Assembly (NCBI RefSeq): GCF_900108105.1
Contig: NZ_FNUR01000014.1
Span: 1 to 64,000, forward strand
Origin: Butyrivibrio sp. Su6
Lineage (GTDB): Bacteria > Bacillota > Clostridia > Lachnospirales > Lachnospiraceae
Length of the DNA stretch: 64,000 nt
Direction of reading: 5' to 3'
Shown one piece after another: positions 17,148 through 26,934 of the stretch. Each line of letters begins with the position of its first letter. Positions within the stretch are counted from its first letter, which is position 1. Position numbers and translations under genes: made by a program. The notes below the pieces were generated by a model. That model was not told the origin of the DNA. It was given only the letters and a program-made list of their open reading frames with translations, and did no database searches.

Positions 17148-18776
17148 ATGAATATTAAAAACTTTGATTCAGAAATACAGGCCTTATATGATGAAGTGCT
17201 TACTACCAGAACAACTATGTCCAGTAGTTATATCAATGCCTGTAACAGATTTATCAGAAGAGCCAAAGAGGCGGATGACCAGAATCTTTTGGGATGTGCC
17301 TATTACTACCTTGCAGATGCGTATTATCTTTTGACTACAGATTATAGGAAATTCAATTTGAATCTGTTGAAGGCAATTGAGATACTTCAGTCCTGTGGAG
17401 AAAACGAGTTATTGGCAAGGTGCTTTAATCTATTGGGTATCGATGCACTAAATCATGGCAATCACGAACTTGCTCTGGATTTCTTTTTATCAGGAAAAAG
17501 AAATTGTGAAGGGCTCGACAGCAGTGTTCCCGGATTCATAGATTTTAATATAGGTCAGATTTATTATGTGGCTGGGGATCCCAAACAGGCTTTGACTTAT
17601 ATCCGTTCAGCCTACAAACAGATCAGAAAGAATAAAAAAGACAGTTTATACTATAGAAATATACTGTTTTGTTATTGCTTTGAGGCAGACTGTTATATGG
17701 AACTGGACAAGCCGGATTCAGTAAGAAAGTGCCTTCTGGGGATTGATAAGCTCGAAGCGGAGGATAAAGCCGGCAGAGAATTTGCAAATGGTATTACCGC
17801 TGCAGACATAAGGACAAGGGGCTATCATTACATAGGGGATATGGTTAAGTTCCAGAGATATGCTTCAAGGCTTCTTACTCTTATTCAGAACGACAAGCAT
17901 CCCCTTGATAATATGGAAGACATATTTATTATGTGTCGTTTCTTTATTAAGATTGGTTGGATTGACGAAGCCGTCCGTATAGTTGATAATACTGAAAGGT
18001 CTCTTGCGGATTTTAATATAGCACATCTGAAAAAAGATTTTGCCAAGCTAAAATGTGAGCTATATGTATGTCTTGGTGATAAAAAGAAAAAGAACGAAGC
18101 ACTGAATGAATTCTTCCAGGCTTCTAATGATGAAGAAAAAGAAAGACTTGCCAATTATAAGTTTTTCACAGACATCAGGAACAGGCTTTATTCTATTGAG
18201 AAGGAAAATGTCATTTTGCAGAAGCAGGCTTCTACCGATCCTCTGACAGGGCTTGGTAACAGATATGGCCTGAATAAGTTTGCAGATGCAGCATTTGAGA
18301 AGGCATTTGACCTTAAGAGATCACTGGCAGTAGAGATTCTTGACATAGATAATTTCAAGCAGTATAACGATACCTATGGCCATCAGGCAGGTGATGAGTG
18401 TCTCACTCAGGTTGCCTCTATAATAAATGAAATGGCCAGAGAAAATGAACTCATTCACGCCTTTAGATATGGCGGCGATGAATTTGTTATTATATATGAA
18501 AGCATGACTGATAAAGAAGTCATGGAATATGCTACAATGCTTAGACAGGCTGTGATAGATCTTGATCTTTCCAGCAAATACTCCGATAAGGGAATCGTGA
18601 CGATTTCCCAGGGAATCAGAAATTCTGTTCCTCAGGAGACTACTAAACTCTGGGACTATATGTATGCTGCGGACAATGCTCTCTATCAGGTAAAAGAGCA
18701 TACCAAAGGCGAGATAATAATGCTTCATAAGGCAGTAATCTCACAGAAGTCACTGGATGATGCAACACACCTTTAA
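17148..18776 (+). CDS. TPR-repeat diguanylate cyclase (GGDEF)
   Basis: The protein is 542 residues and soluble. Residues about 1-350 are helical TPR-like repeats (LLGCAYYYLADAYY, LARCFNLLGIDAL, DFNIGQIYYVAGD). A short coiled coil (SIEKENVILQKQ) leads into a GGDEF domain from about residue 360 (STDPLTGLGNRYGL) with the intact YGGDEF signature near 441. It should synthesise c-di-GMP, with the TPR part sensing a protein or peptide partner. This architecture is common in Butyrivibrio and relatives. valS begins only 33 bp downstream. The ribosome site (TTGAGGTACC) is good and supports the ATG at 17148. Confidence 0.87.
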   Translation: MNIKNFDSEIQALYDEVLTTRTTMSSSYINACNRFIRRAKEADDQNLLGCAYYYLADAYYLLTTDYRKFNLNLLKAIEILQSCGENELLARCFNLLGIDALNHGNHELALDFFLSGKRNCEGLDSSVPGFIDFNIGQIYYVAGDPKQALTYIRSAYKQIRKNKKDSLYYRNILFCYCFEADCYMELDKPDSVRKCLLGIDKLEAEDKAGREFANGITAADIRTRGYHYIGDMVKFQRYASRLLTLIQNDKHPLDNMEDIFIMCRFFIKIGWIDEAVRIVDNTERSLADFNIAHLKKDFAKLKCELYVCLGDKKKKNEALNEFFQASNDEEKERLANYKFFTDIRNRLYSIEKENVILQKQASTDPLTGLGNRYGLNKFADAAFEKAFDLKRSLAVEILDIDNFKQYNDTYGHQAGDECLTQVASIINEMARENELIHAFRYGGDEFVIIYESMTDKEVMEYATMLRQAVIDLDLSSKYSDKGIVTISQGIRNSVPQETTKLWDYMYAADNALYQVKEHTKGEIIMLHKAVISQKSLDDATHL

Positions 18777-18809
18777 GTAAATTAGAGAACTTTTTATAAG
18801 GAGATAATT

Positions 18810-21482
18810 ATGAAAAAAGAACTTGCTAAGACCTATGATCCAAAGGGCATCGAAGCTCGTCTTTATTCAAAGTGGGAAGAGAAAAAGTATTTCCACGCAG
18901 AAGTAGATGAGACCAAAAAACCTTTTACTATTGTAATCCCACCGCCAAATATTACCGGTAAGCTTCACATGGGACATGCTCTTGATAACACAATGCAGGA
19001 TATACTCATCAGATACAAGAGGATGCAGGGATATAATGCACTTTGGCAGCCTGGAACAGACCATGCTTCAATTGCTACAGAGGTTAAGATCATCGATACT
19101 CTCAAAAAAGAAGGAATCGATAAAAGAGACCTTGGAAGAGAGAAATTCCTTGAGAGAGCATGGGAGTGGAAAAAAGAATACGGCGGAACAATCATTCAGC
19201 AGCTTAAAAAGCTGGGATCTTCCTGTGATTGGGACAGAGAGCGCTTTACAATGGATGAAGGCTGCAATGAAGCTGTTACAGAGGTCTTTTGCAAGATGCA
19301 CGAGAAAGGCTATATCTATAAGGGTAGCCGTATCGTTAACTGGTGTCCTGTTTGTAAGACTTCTATTTCTGATGCAGAGGTTGAGTACGAGGAGCAGGCA
19401 GGTCACTTATGGCACATTAAATATCCTGTGATCGATGAGAATGGCAAGGTTTCAGATACAGAGTTTATCGAGTTTGCTACAACACGTCCTGAGACTATGC
19501 TTGGTGATACAGCAGTTGCTGTAAATCCTGATGATGACAGATACAAGAGCTTCAAGGGCAAGAAAGTTCTTTTACCTATAGTAAACAGAGAGCTTCCTAT
19601 TGTTGAGGACTCTTATGTTGATATGGAATTTGGTACTGGTGTTGTTAAGATCACCCCTGGCCATGACCCTAACGACTTCGAAGTTGGAAAGCGTCACGGT
19701 CTTGAGGAGATAAACATCCTCAATGATGATGCAACTATCAATTCAAACGGTGGCAAGTTTGCAGGCATGGACAGATATGCTGCAAGAGAAGCTATTGTAA
19801 AAGAACTTGATGAGATGGGACTTCTTGTTAAGATCGAGGACTATTCTCACAATGTTGGAACTCACGATCGTTGCCATACAACTGTTGAGCCTATGATCAA
19901 GGCACAGTGGTTTGTAAAGATGGATGAGCTCATCAAACCTGCAGTTAAGGCTGTAAAGGATGGAGAGATCAAGCTCATTCCTTCAAGAATGGATAAGACA
20001 TATTTCAACTGGACAGATAATATCCGTGACTGGTGTATTTCAAGACAGCTTTGGTGGGGACACAGAATTCCTGCTTACTACTGTGATGATTGCGGTGAAG
20101 TAGTTGTTGCCAAGCAGGCACCTACTGTATGTCCTAAGTGCGGAAAGACTCACTTTACTCAGGATCCAGATACACTTGATACATGGTTCTCTTCAGCTCT
20201 TTGGCCTTTTGAGACACTTGGATGGCCTCATGAGACTAAGGAACTTAAGTACTTCTTCCCTACAGATGTGCTTGTAACAGGTTATGACATTATCTTCTTC
20301 TGGGTAATCAGAATGATCTTCTCAAGCTACGAGCAGATGGGAACATATCCTTTCAAGACAGTTCTTTTCCACGGACTTGTAAGGGATTCTCAGGGAAGAA
20401 AGATGAGTAAGTCACTTGGAAATGGTATCGATCCTTTGGATATCATTGAGAATTACGGTGCTGATGCGCTGAGACTTACACTTATCACAGGTAATGCACC
20501 TGGTAATGACATGCGTTTCTACAATGAGAGAGTAGAAAACAGCCGTAACTTTGCAAACAAGGTTTGGAATGCTTCCAGATTTATCATGATGAACATGGGC
20601 GAAGATGCAAAGAGCGCTATCCATCAGCCTGCTCCTGCAGGACTTGAGCCTGTAGATCACTGGATCCTTTCCAAGTTTAATAAGACTGTAAAAGAAGTAA
20701 CAGATAATATGGATCATTTTGAGCTTGGAATCGCAGTTCAGAAGGTTTATGACTTCATCTGGGATGAGTTCTGCGACTGGTACATTGAGATGGTTAAGCC
20801 TCGTCTTTACAACTCAGACAACAAAAAGTCACATGAAGCAGCTCTTTGGACACTTCAGACAGTACTTATCGGAGCCCTTAAGCTCCTTCACCCATATATG
20901 CCATTTATCACAGAAGAAATCTTCTGCACTATGCAGGATGAAGAGGAATCAATCATGATCTCTGACTGGCCTGTATATAAGGAAGAGTGGAATTTTGCTG
21001 ATGACGAGAAGGCTATCGAGACAATCAAGGAAGCTGTTCGTGGTATCCGTAACGTAAGAACTCAGATGAACGTTGCTCCATCCCGCAAGGCTAAAGTATT
21101 TGTTGTAAGTGAGAACAGTGAAATCCTCGATATCTTTACAACAGGTAAGCTCTTCTTTGAGTCACTTGCATATGCTTCAGAATCAGTATGCCAGAAAGAC
21201 AAGACAGGCATTGCTGATGATGCTGTATCAGTAGTACTTGCTGATGCAACTGTATATATTCCTTTCTCAGATCTTGTAGATATTTCAGCTGAGATTGAAA
21301 GACTTACAAAGGAACAGAAAAAGCTTGAGGGAGAACTTAAGAGATCTCAGAATATGCTCAGCAATGAGAAGTTCCTTTCAAAGGCTCCTGCAGAGAAGAT
21401 TGCTGAAGAAAAAGAAAAACAGCAGAAATATCAGCAGACTTACGACCAGATCACAGAGCGTCTTAAGCAGCTTAGCAAGTAA
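18810..21482 (+). CDS. valS: Valyl-tRNA synthetase
   Basis: ValS charges tRNA-Val. The 890-residue protein is full length. The HIGH motif appears as NITGKLHMGHALDN near residues 48-61 and the KMSKS loop as GRKMSKSLGNG near 531. The editing domain contains FATTRPETMLGDTAVAV, and the C-terminal coiled-coil arm (EIERLTKEQKKLEGELK) is present. AAGGAG precedes the ATG. No T-box leader precedes it: only 33 bp separate it from the diguanylate cyclase gene. folC follows after 34 bp. Confidence 0.97.
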   Translation: MKKELAKTYDPKGIEARLYSKWEEKKYFHAEVDETKKPFTIVIPPPNITGKLHMGHALDNTMQDILIRYKRMQGYNALWQPGTDHASIATEVKIIDTLKKEGIDKRDLGREKFLERAWEWKKEYGGTIIQQLKKLGSSCDWDRERFTMDEGCNEAVTEVFCKMHEKGYIYKGSRIVNWCPVCKTSISDAEVEYEEQAGHLWHIKYPVIDENGKVSDTEFIEFATTRPETMLGDTAVAVNPDDDRYKSFKGKKVLLPIVNRELPIVEDSYVDMEFGTGVVKITPGHDPNDFEVGKRHGLEEINILNDDATINSNGGKFAGMDRYAAREAIVKELDEMGLLVKIEDYSHNVGTHDRCHTTVEPMIKAQWFVKMDELIKPAVKAVKDGEIKLIPSRMDKTYFNWTDNIRDWCISRQLWWGHRIPAYYCDDCGEVVVAKQAPTVCPKCGKTHFTQDPDTLDTWFSSALWPFETLGWPHETKELKYFFPTDVLVTGYDIIFFWVIRMIFSSYEQMGTYPFKTVLFHGLVRDSQGRKMSKSLGNGIDPLDIIENYGADALRLTLITGNAPGNDMRFYNERVENSRNFANKVWNASRFIMMNMGEDAKSAIHQPAPAGLEPVDHWILSKFNKTVKEVTDNMDHFELGIAVQKVYDFIWDEFCDWYIEMVKPRLYNSDNKKSHEAALWTLQTVLIGALKLLHPYMPFITEEIFCTMQDEEESIMISDWPVYKEEWNFADDEKAIETIKEAVRGIRNVRTQMNVAPSRKAKVFVVSENSEILDIFTTGKLFFESLAYASESVCQKDKTGIADDAVSVVLADATVYIPFSDLVDISAEIERLTKEQKKLEGELKRSQNMLSNEKFLSKAPAEKIAEEKEKQQKYQQTYDQITERLKQLSK

Positions 21483-21516
21483 TTTAAGACATCTGTTTGT
21501 GCAGCTTGGATAAGTT

Positions 21517-22896
21517 ATGACAAAAGAGATAAATGATAGCATAAATCGAATATTGGAATCTGCATCAAGTGGAATAGGAGTTTCGGTTAGGGAATGTGAA
21601 GAGTTCCTTAACCGGATTCCGGGTTTTACTGATAAACATACGATTGAAGATACTAAGGAGTTTCTGGAATTTCTGGGGAATCCTGATGAGAACATGAAAA
21701 TCATCCATGTTGCCGGGACTAACGGAAAAGGCTCGGTGTGCAGTTACCTTACATCTATACTGATGAGAGCTGGATACAAGGTGGGGACGTTTGTTTCGCC
21801 TCACCTTGTTAAAGTTAATGAGCGATTTTTGGTTGATGGCAGGATGATCTCAGATTCTTTGTTTACAGAAATATTTGTGGAAACACTTCAAAGAGTCATG
21901 GAATATGGCAAGGATGGCTATTTTCCAACCTATTTTGAGTATTTGTTCTTTATGGCCATGCTCCTTTATGATGTATATCCTGTGGATTACCTCATACTTG
22001 AAACGGGACTTGGTGGAAGACTTGATGCTACTAATTCAGTAGGAAGACCTGAGATAAACATTATCACTGAAATAGGTTTTGACCATATGCAGTATCTTGG
22101 CAATACCATTGAAGAAATAGCAGGGGAAAAGGCCGGCATAATAAGACCCGGAGTTCCTACAGTCTTTTTTGACAAACAGCAAGAGAGCACGGAAGTAATA
22201 AAGAAAAAGGCTCTGGAATTGGATTCCAGGGCAGTTATAATCCAGGAAAAAGACATTGAGGATGTAAGAGGAATATGCGATGAAAACGGAAACAAATTCA
22301 TTGCTTTTTCGTATAATTCCCTTTATGATAAATATGTTGACTTGAAACTGTCGACCCAGGCCAGGTATCAGGCGGAGAACGCTGCTATAGCAGTGACAGC
22401 CGCAGAAATACTTAAGGATAATGGCGCTGCTATATCCAGGCAGGATATTCAGGAAGGGCTTATTACAGCCAAATGGGAAGGCAGAATGGAAGAGATCCGT
22501 CCCGGGATTTATGTGGATGGAGCTCATAATATTGACGGAATAGAGGCATTTCTTGATTCTGTAAAAGGAATAGATGCAGATGGCAGGAAAATATTGCTTT
22601 TTGGTGTGGTATCTGACAAACAGTATCTGAATATTGTTGATAAGATACTCCTAAGTGGTCAGTTTGACGCCATATATGTTGCAACTCTTGAGACTTCCAG
22701 ATCAGTTTCTGTTTCAGAACTTAAGGGAGCCTTCGAACATGGTAAGGAAGAGTTTGGTATATTTGGCCTGCCGATAAAGTACTATTCAAATGTCAGAGAT
22801 GCGGTGACTGATATAATTACTATCAGAAAGTCAGGAGACATAGTTTTTGCCGCAGGATCTTTGTATCTTACGGGCGAGATAAAAACTATGATGTGA
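21517..22896 (+). CDS. folC: Folylpolyglutamate synthase / dihydrofolate synthase
   Basis: FolC adds glutamate to dihydropteroate and folates in the cytoplasm. The 459-residue protein has the Mur-ligase-like P-loop HVAGTNGKGS near residues 64-73, YFEYLFFMAMLLY, LETGLGGRLDATN and the C-terminal YVDGAHNIDGIEAFL motif. The N-terminus is longer than usual by about 20 residues. It follows valS as it does in many Firmicutes (valS-folC), and two further genes continue downstream in the same direction, the first with its start 32 bp after the folC stop. Confidence 0.95.
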   Translation: MTKEINDSINRILESASSGIGVSVRECEEFLNRIPGFTDKHTIEDTKEFLEFLGNPDENMKIIHVAGTNGKGSVCSYLTSILMRAGYKVGTFVSPHLVKVNERFLVDGRMISDSLFTEIFVETLQRVMEYGKDGYFPTYFEYLFFMAMLLYDVYPVDYLILETGLGGRLDATNSVGRPEINIITEIGFDHMQYLGNTIEEIAGEKAGIIRPGVPTVFFDKQQESTEVIKKKALELDSRAVIIQEKDIEDVRGICDENGNKFIAFSYNSLYDKYVDLKLSTQARYQAENAAIAVTAAEILKDNGAAISRQDIQEGLITAKWEGRMEEIRPGIYVDGAHNIDGIEAFLDSVKGIDADGRKILLFGVVSDKQYLNIVDKILLSGQFDAIYVATLETSRSVSVSELKGAFEHGKEEFGIFGLPIKYYSNVRDAVTDIITIRKSGDIVFAAGSLYLTGEIKTMM

Positions 22897-22927
22897 AATG
22901 ACTCATATCTATAATACGAGGATAATT

Positions 22928-23092
22928 ATGCTGAATTTTGAAGAAGAACTTAAAAAATTCAAACCAAGCCTTGAAATAGAGGATACAGAAGACATTATCT
23001 ACAATCAGGATCTTGATGATATGTCAGATGTACTTGTAAAGCTTTTAAAAGAGGCAAGAAGCGAAACTGATAATCAGAGAAGGACAAGATAA
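22928..23092 (+). CDS. Small acidic protein of unknown function
   Basis: A 54-residue protein beginning MLNFEEELKKFKPSLEIEDTED. GAGGATAATT precedes the ATG at 22928; an in-frame upstream ATG lacks a comparable site. It is rich in acidic residues in the first half and basic at the end. There are no membrane segments and no recognisable domain. Tight placement between folC and the zinc-ribbon TPR gene (3 bp to the next ATG) supports it being real and translationally coupled. Confidence 0.6.
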   Translation: MLNFEEELKKFKPSLEIEDTEDIIYNQDLDDMSDVLVKLLKEARSETDNQRRTR

Positions 23093-23095
23093 CAG

Positions 23096-24511
23096 ATGAG
23101 GTGCGCTAATTGCAACACTGAATTGAACAATACCGACATTTGTCCGGGATGCGGAAGAAATGTCAGAACATACAAGAAAATGGTCAGCCTTTCTAACAGG
23201 CTTTATAACGAGGGACTTGAAAAAGCCAGTGTCAGAGACCTTTCAGGTGCTGTTGCTTCACTTCGCCAGAGCCTTAAGCTGGACAAGAATAACATTGATG
23301 CCAGAAACCTTCTTGGACTTATTTACTATGAGACCGGGGAGGTTGTTGCTGCGCTTTCAGAATGGGTAATCAGCAAGAATCTTGAAACAGGTGAGAATAC
23401 TGCTGATTATTTCATGGATACAGTTAGAAACAGCCCTGCCAAGCTTGATGAGATCAATCAGACAATAAAGAAATTCAATATTGCCCTTAATTATTGCAGG
23501 CAGGACAGCCTTGATCTTGCTGTAATACAGCTTAAAAAGGTGCTTTCACTTAACAGCAATTTTGTTAAAGCGCATCTTTTGCTATGTCTTTTGTATCTAA
23601 AGAGCGGAAACTGGGACAGAGCCAAGGCAGAGGCGGGTAAAGCCCTTAAGCTTGATACTGGCAATATAATGGCCAAGAGGTACCTTAAGGAAGCTGATGA
23701 TATGCTTCTTCCCGGTGAGAGCGGTAAGCTTGTCTCTGATATAGCTGCAGATGCTGATGATGTTATCAGGTACAACAGCGGCAATGAGATGATCATTCAG
23801 CCGGTTAAAAAGACTGCTATTACTAGAACGGGATCCATATGGGGCATTGTTCTTGGAATTATTTTGGGAATTGCTGCTTCATGCTTTTTGATACTTCCTC
23901 AGAGAATTGCAGGGATCAATTCCAATAATCAGGAAAAGATAACTCAGATTAGTGAAGAGTCTGATGCCAAGTCAGCACAGATAAATGATTATGAGCAGCA
24001 GATCAAGACTCTTAAGAGTCAGGTAGAGGAACTTGAGGGACAGGTTTCAGGATATGAGGGTGCAACATCCACATCAGCAGCTATGAATTCCCTTATGCAG
24101 GCTGCTTCAATATACATCAAGGATCCAAGTGACGTGGATGGAATAGCAAAAGCACTTGCTGACGTTGATCTTACTGTGATAGGTGATGATGTTTCAACTG
24201 AATTCACAGCGCTTTATGACAATCTTATGGTGCTTGTAGGTCCACAGCTTGCAACATCATATTACAATACCGGATACAGTGCCTATAAGGAAAGTGATTA
24301 TGAAATTGCTATCAGCAATCTTTCTAAGGCATATCAGTACGACAATACCAATGTGAATACATTGTATTATCTTGGTAATTCATATTACAACAGTGGTGAT
24401 ATTGCCAAGGCTAAAGAGGTCTATGACGAGGTTATCACAAGGTTCCCTGAGACAAAGAGCGCTCAGGAGGCTAAGACCAAGCTTGCAGAAATAAATAATT
24501 CTGATGGTTGA
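23096..24511 (+). CDS. Zinc-ribbon, TPR and coiled-coil membrane protein
   Basis: The protein is 471 residues. Residues 3-20 form a zinc ribbon (CANC...CPGC). TPR repeats follow to about residue 205 (AVASLRQSLKLDKNN, LAVIQLKKVLSLNSN). One membrane segment lies near residues 243-265 (IWGIVLGIILGIAASCFLIL), then a coiled coil (SQINDYEQQIKTLKSQVEELEG) and two more TPRs at the C-terminus. The likely topology puts the ribbon and first TPRs inside and the C-terminal part outside. The role is unknown; scaffolding or secretion-related assembly are possibilities. A terminator-like hairpin follows. Confidence 0.75.
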   Translation: MRCANCNTELNNTDICPGCGRNVRTYKKMVSLSNRLYNEGLEKASVRDLSGAVASLRQSLKLDKNNIDARNLLGLIYYETGEVVAALSEWVISKNLETGENTADYFMDTVRNSPAKLDEINQTIKKFNIALNYCRQDSLDLAVIQLKKVLSLNSNFVKAHLLLCLLYLKSGNWDRAKAEAGKALKLDTGNIMAKRYLKEADDMLLPGESGKLVSDIAADADDVIRYNSGNEMIIQPVKKTAITRTGSIWGIVLGIILGIAASCFLILPQRIAGINSNNQEKITQISEESDAKSAQINDYEQQIKTLKSQVEELEGQVSGYEGATSTSAAMNSLMQAASIYIKDPSDVDGIAKALADVDLTVIGDDVSTEFTALYDNLMVLVGPQLATSYYNTGYSAYKESDYEIAISNLSKAYQYDNTNVNTLYYLGNSYYNSGDIAKAKEVYDEVITRFPETKSAQEAKTKLAEINNSDG

Positions 24512-24523
24512 TTAAGCAGATTG

Positions 24524-24550
24524 AGGCGATAGAAATATCGCCTTATTTTG
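24524..24550 (+). terminator. Weak intrinsic terminator
   Basis: AGGCGAT pairs with ATCGCCT around a 6-nt loop, followed by TATTTT. It lies 13 bp after the TPR gene and just before the MBOAT gene, so it may only partly separate the two units. Confidence 0.55.
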
Positions 24551-24568
24551 AAGGAACAAAGTGGGGAA

Positions 24569-25921
24569 ATGATAAATTTTTCGGATTTAGGTTTTATATT
24601 CAGGTTTTTACCTGTGTTTCTAGTAGCATTTTATCTGACTCCCGTTACATATAGAAGCGTTACGCTGCTTATTGGGAGTTTGACGTTTTATGCGGTGGGA
24701 GATTTAAAGGGGCTTGCAGTACTATGCATAGCTGTGATTGTTAACTACTTATTTGGGAGAGCTCATAAGGGGGAGAAGAATAAGTTTCTTCTTGCGTTTA
24801 TTGTATGTCTTGATGCTTTAATGCTCGTAGAGTTTAAGCTTCTTTCACAATTTGTGGATAATTCTTTTATGCCAATTGGAATCAGTTTTTTTACCTTTAA
24901 GATGATTTCATATCAGGCAGATCTCTACATGGGAAAAATTGATGAAGAGCCGCGCTTTGTCGATGCTGCGGCTTATTTTTGCATGTTCCCACAGGTGGTT
25001 TCAGGACCTATCATGCGTTTTTCTGACTATCAGAAAAAGATATATTTTCAAGAAAAAGAGGATATTTTCTCGGCGATAGAAGATGGCTTAAGGTTCTTTG
25101 TTGTAGGACTTGGAATGAAAGTTCTTTTGGCAGATCATCTGTCTATGCTGTGGAATGATATAGGAACAATAGGTTATGAGAGTATCTCAACTCCTCTTGC
25201 GTGGATTGGCGCGGTTACATATACTCTTGAACTTTACTATGATTTCTGGGGCTATTCTCTTATGGCTGCAGGAATTGGGGTAATGCTTGGATTTCCGTTT
25301 GTTGTAAACTTTGACCAGCCCTACAGTTCAGCGAGTGTGTCTGAGTTTTACAGAAGATGGCATGCTTCTCTTGGATCCTGGTTTAGGGATTACATCTATA
25401 TTCCTCTTGGAGGAAGCAGAGTAGGGGATATGAGGATTGTTTTAAACCTCTTTGTGGTTTGGCTTATTACAGGCTTTTGGCATGGAGTTACGCCTAACTT
25501 TATTTTGTGGGGACTTATCCTCTTTGGTATTATCGTTTTTGAGCGATTTGTAATGCTGGGGAAAATGCCTGAAATTGCAAGGAAGGTGCTTGGCAGATTC
25601 AATGTGCTTGTACTTATTCCGCTGACCTGGGTAATATTTGCAATTTCTGATTTTAAGGGTCTTACAGATTATTTTAAAAGATTGTTTCCTTTCTTTGGAC
25701 AGGGAATATCTGTGAATGGAAGCGATTATATAAAGAACCTTGGTATTTATGGCGGATTTTTGGCAGTATCAATTGTTCTTTTGCTTCCGGGATTATATAA
25801 ATTCTTTGAAGTAAAGAGGAAACATCCGGCATTTACTGTATTATTATTTGTACTTTTCTGGGTTTGCGTTTATAGCTTATCCAATGCTGCCGGTAATCCA
25901 TTTATGTATTTTAGATTTTAG
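24569..25921 (+). CDS. MBOAT-family O-acyltransferase (AlgI/DltB-like)
   Basis: This polytopic membrane protein of about 450 residues should move acyl (often acetyl) groups across the membrane onto an exported polysaccharide or wall polymer. Family marks: MPIGISFFTFKMISYQ, FPQVVSGPIMRF, YYDFWGYSLMAAGIG, FYRRWHASLGSWFRDYIYIPLGG, and the catalytic-histidine segment FWHGVTPNFILWG near residue 305. The ATG at 24569 is preferred over an upstream TTG. It is followed after 9 bp by an SGNH protein, the typical partner of MBOAT acetylation systems. The substrate cannot be read from sequence. Confidence 0.88.
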   Translation: MINFSDLGFIFRFLPVFLVAFYLTPVTYRSVTLLIGSLTFYAVGDLKGLAVLCIAVIVNYLFGRAHKGEKNKFLLAFIVCLDALMLVEFKLLSQFVDNSFMPIGISFFTFKMISYQADLYMGKIDEEPRFVDAAAYFCMFPQVVSGPIMRFSDYQKKIYFQEKEDIFSAIEDGLRFFVVGLGMKVLLADHLSMLWNDIGTIGYESISTPLAWIGAVTYTLELYYDFWGYSLMAAGIGVMLGFPFVVNFDQPYSSASVSEFYRRWHASLGSWFRDYIYIPLGGSRVGDMRIVLNLFVVWLITGFWHGVTPNFILWGLILFGIIVFERFVMLGKMPEIARKVLGRFNVLVLIPLTWVIFAISDFKGLTDYFKRLFPFFGQGISVNGSDYIKNLGIYGGFLAVSIVLLLPGLYKFFEVKRKHPAFTVLLFVLFWVCVYSLSNAAGNPFMYFRF

Positions 25922-25930
25922 GGAATAAAA

Positions 25931-26920
25931 ATGAAACTAGTAAAGACATGCCCTCTCTTAATTGGGGTAGTGATCACAGCAAGCTTAATATCGATATTGT
26001 CTTTTGCACTGAAGGACACTGTATACAGTGAGTACGTAAGTCCTGAAGATATTGATACGCCTATCCTTGCCAGCTTTTTTAAAGCTGCTGCGGATGGAGT
26101 TTTTCCGTGGACAAAAACAAATGTGGATTACTCTGATTCTTTGACAGAAAATGTGGAAAACGTCGAAGACGATCAGCTGGCAGAAGGCACACAAAGTCCT
26201 GATGATGGCTTACAGGTAAGTGAGGATATATCAGGAAATGGCGTTGGTGCAGAAAGTTTTGATGTATCAGGAAATGATGTTTCCGGCAATGACATTTCAG
26301 GCAATTCTGAGGAAGTGTATGAATTTACTCAGGTTGATGATGACTATTTTACGGATGCTCTTTTCATCGGAGACTCCAGAACAGTTGGACTTTCTGAGTA
26401 TTGTGAAGAATTGGATACCAGGGCCACCTTCTATTCCAAGATCTCATTGACCATATACAATGCCATGAACACTGAGTTCATCAAGACTGAAAGCGGTAAA
26501 ATCACTGTTGATCAGGCTCTTTCCGAGAATCAGTTTTCCAAGATATATATCATGCTTGGACTTAATGAGATTGGAACAGGAACACCTGAGACTTTTGCCC
26601 AGGCCTACAAGGCTGTGGTGGACAGAATTCGTGAACTTCAGCCTGATGCGATCATATATATCCAGGGCATCATGCACGTGACAGAGAAAAAGAGCAGTTC
26701 AGATAAGTACTTTAATAACGACAATATAAATACTAGAAATATGGCACTTTCAGAGCTTGCAGATAACAAAACTATCTTTTACATAGACATGAATGAAGCG
26801 GTTGATGATGAAAACGGAAACCTTTTAGCAGAGCTTTCTTTTGACGATGTTCATCTTAAGGCTTCTTCATATGAGAGATGGCATCAGTATTTGCTTGCAA
26901 ATGCTATTGTTAAGGAATAA
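25931..26920 (+). CDS. Membrane-anchored SGNH/GDSL-type protein, partner of the MBOAT acyltransferase
   Basis: The 329-residue protein has an N-terminal hydrophobic anchor (LLIGVVITASLISILSF), an acidic linker of about 100 residues and an extracellular SGNH domain. The linker contains an imperfect repeat VSGNDVSGNDISGN near residues 112-125. SGNH marks are FIGDSRTVGLSEY near residue 140 (nucleophile serine), MLGLNEIGTG (oxyanion Asn) and DDVHLKASSY near the end (Asp/His). All catalytic positions are kept. With the MBOAT protein it probably acetylates or deacetylates a surface glycan. Confidence 0.8.
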   Translation: MKLVKTCPLLIGVVITASLISILSFALKDTVYSEYVSPEDIDTPILASFFKAAADGVFPWTKTNVDYSDSLTENVENVEDDQLAEGTQSPDDGLQVSEDISGNGVGAESFDVSGNDVSGNDISGNSEEVYEFTQVDDDYFTDALFIGDSRTVGLSEYCEELDTRATFYSKISLTIYNAMNTEFIKTESGKITVDQALSENQFSKIYIMLGLNEIGTGTPETFAQAYKAVVDRIRELQPDAIIYIQGIMHVTEKKSSSDKYFNNDNINTRNMALSELADNKTIFYIDMNEAVDDENGNLLAELSFDDVHLKASSYERWHQYLLANAIVKE

Positions 26921-26934
26921 GGGTAGGTGTTAAA

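Noticed and set aside
18777-18809. T-box leader for valS
   Set aside because: Only 33 bp between genes, without the conserved T-box sequence or a terminator.
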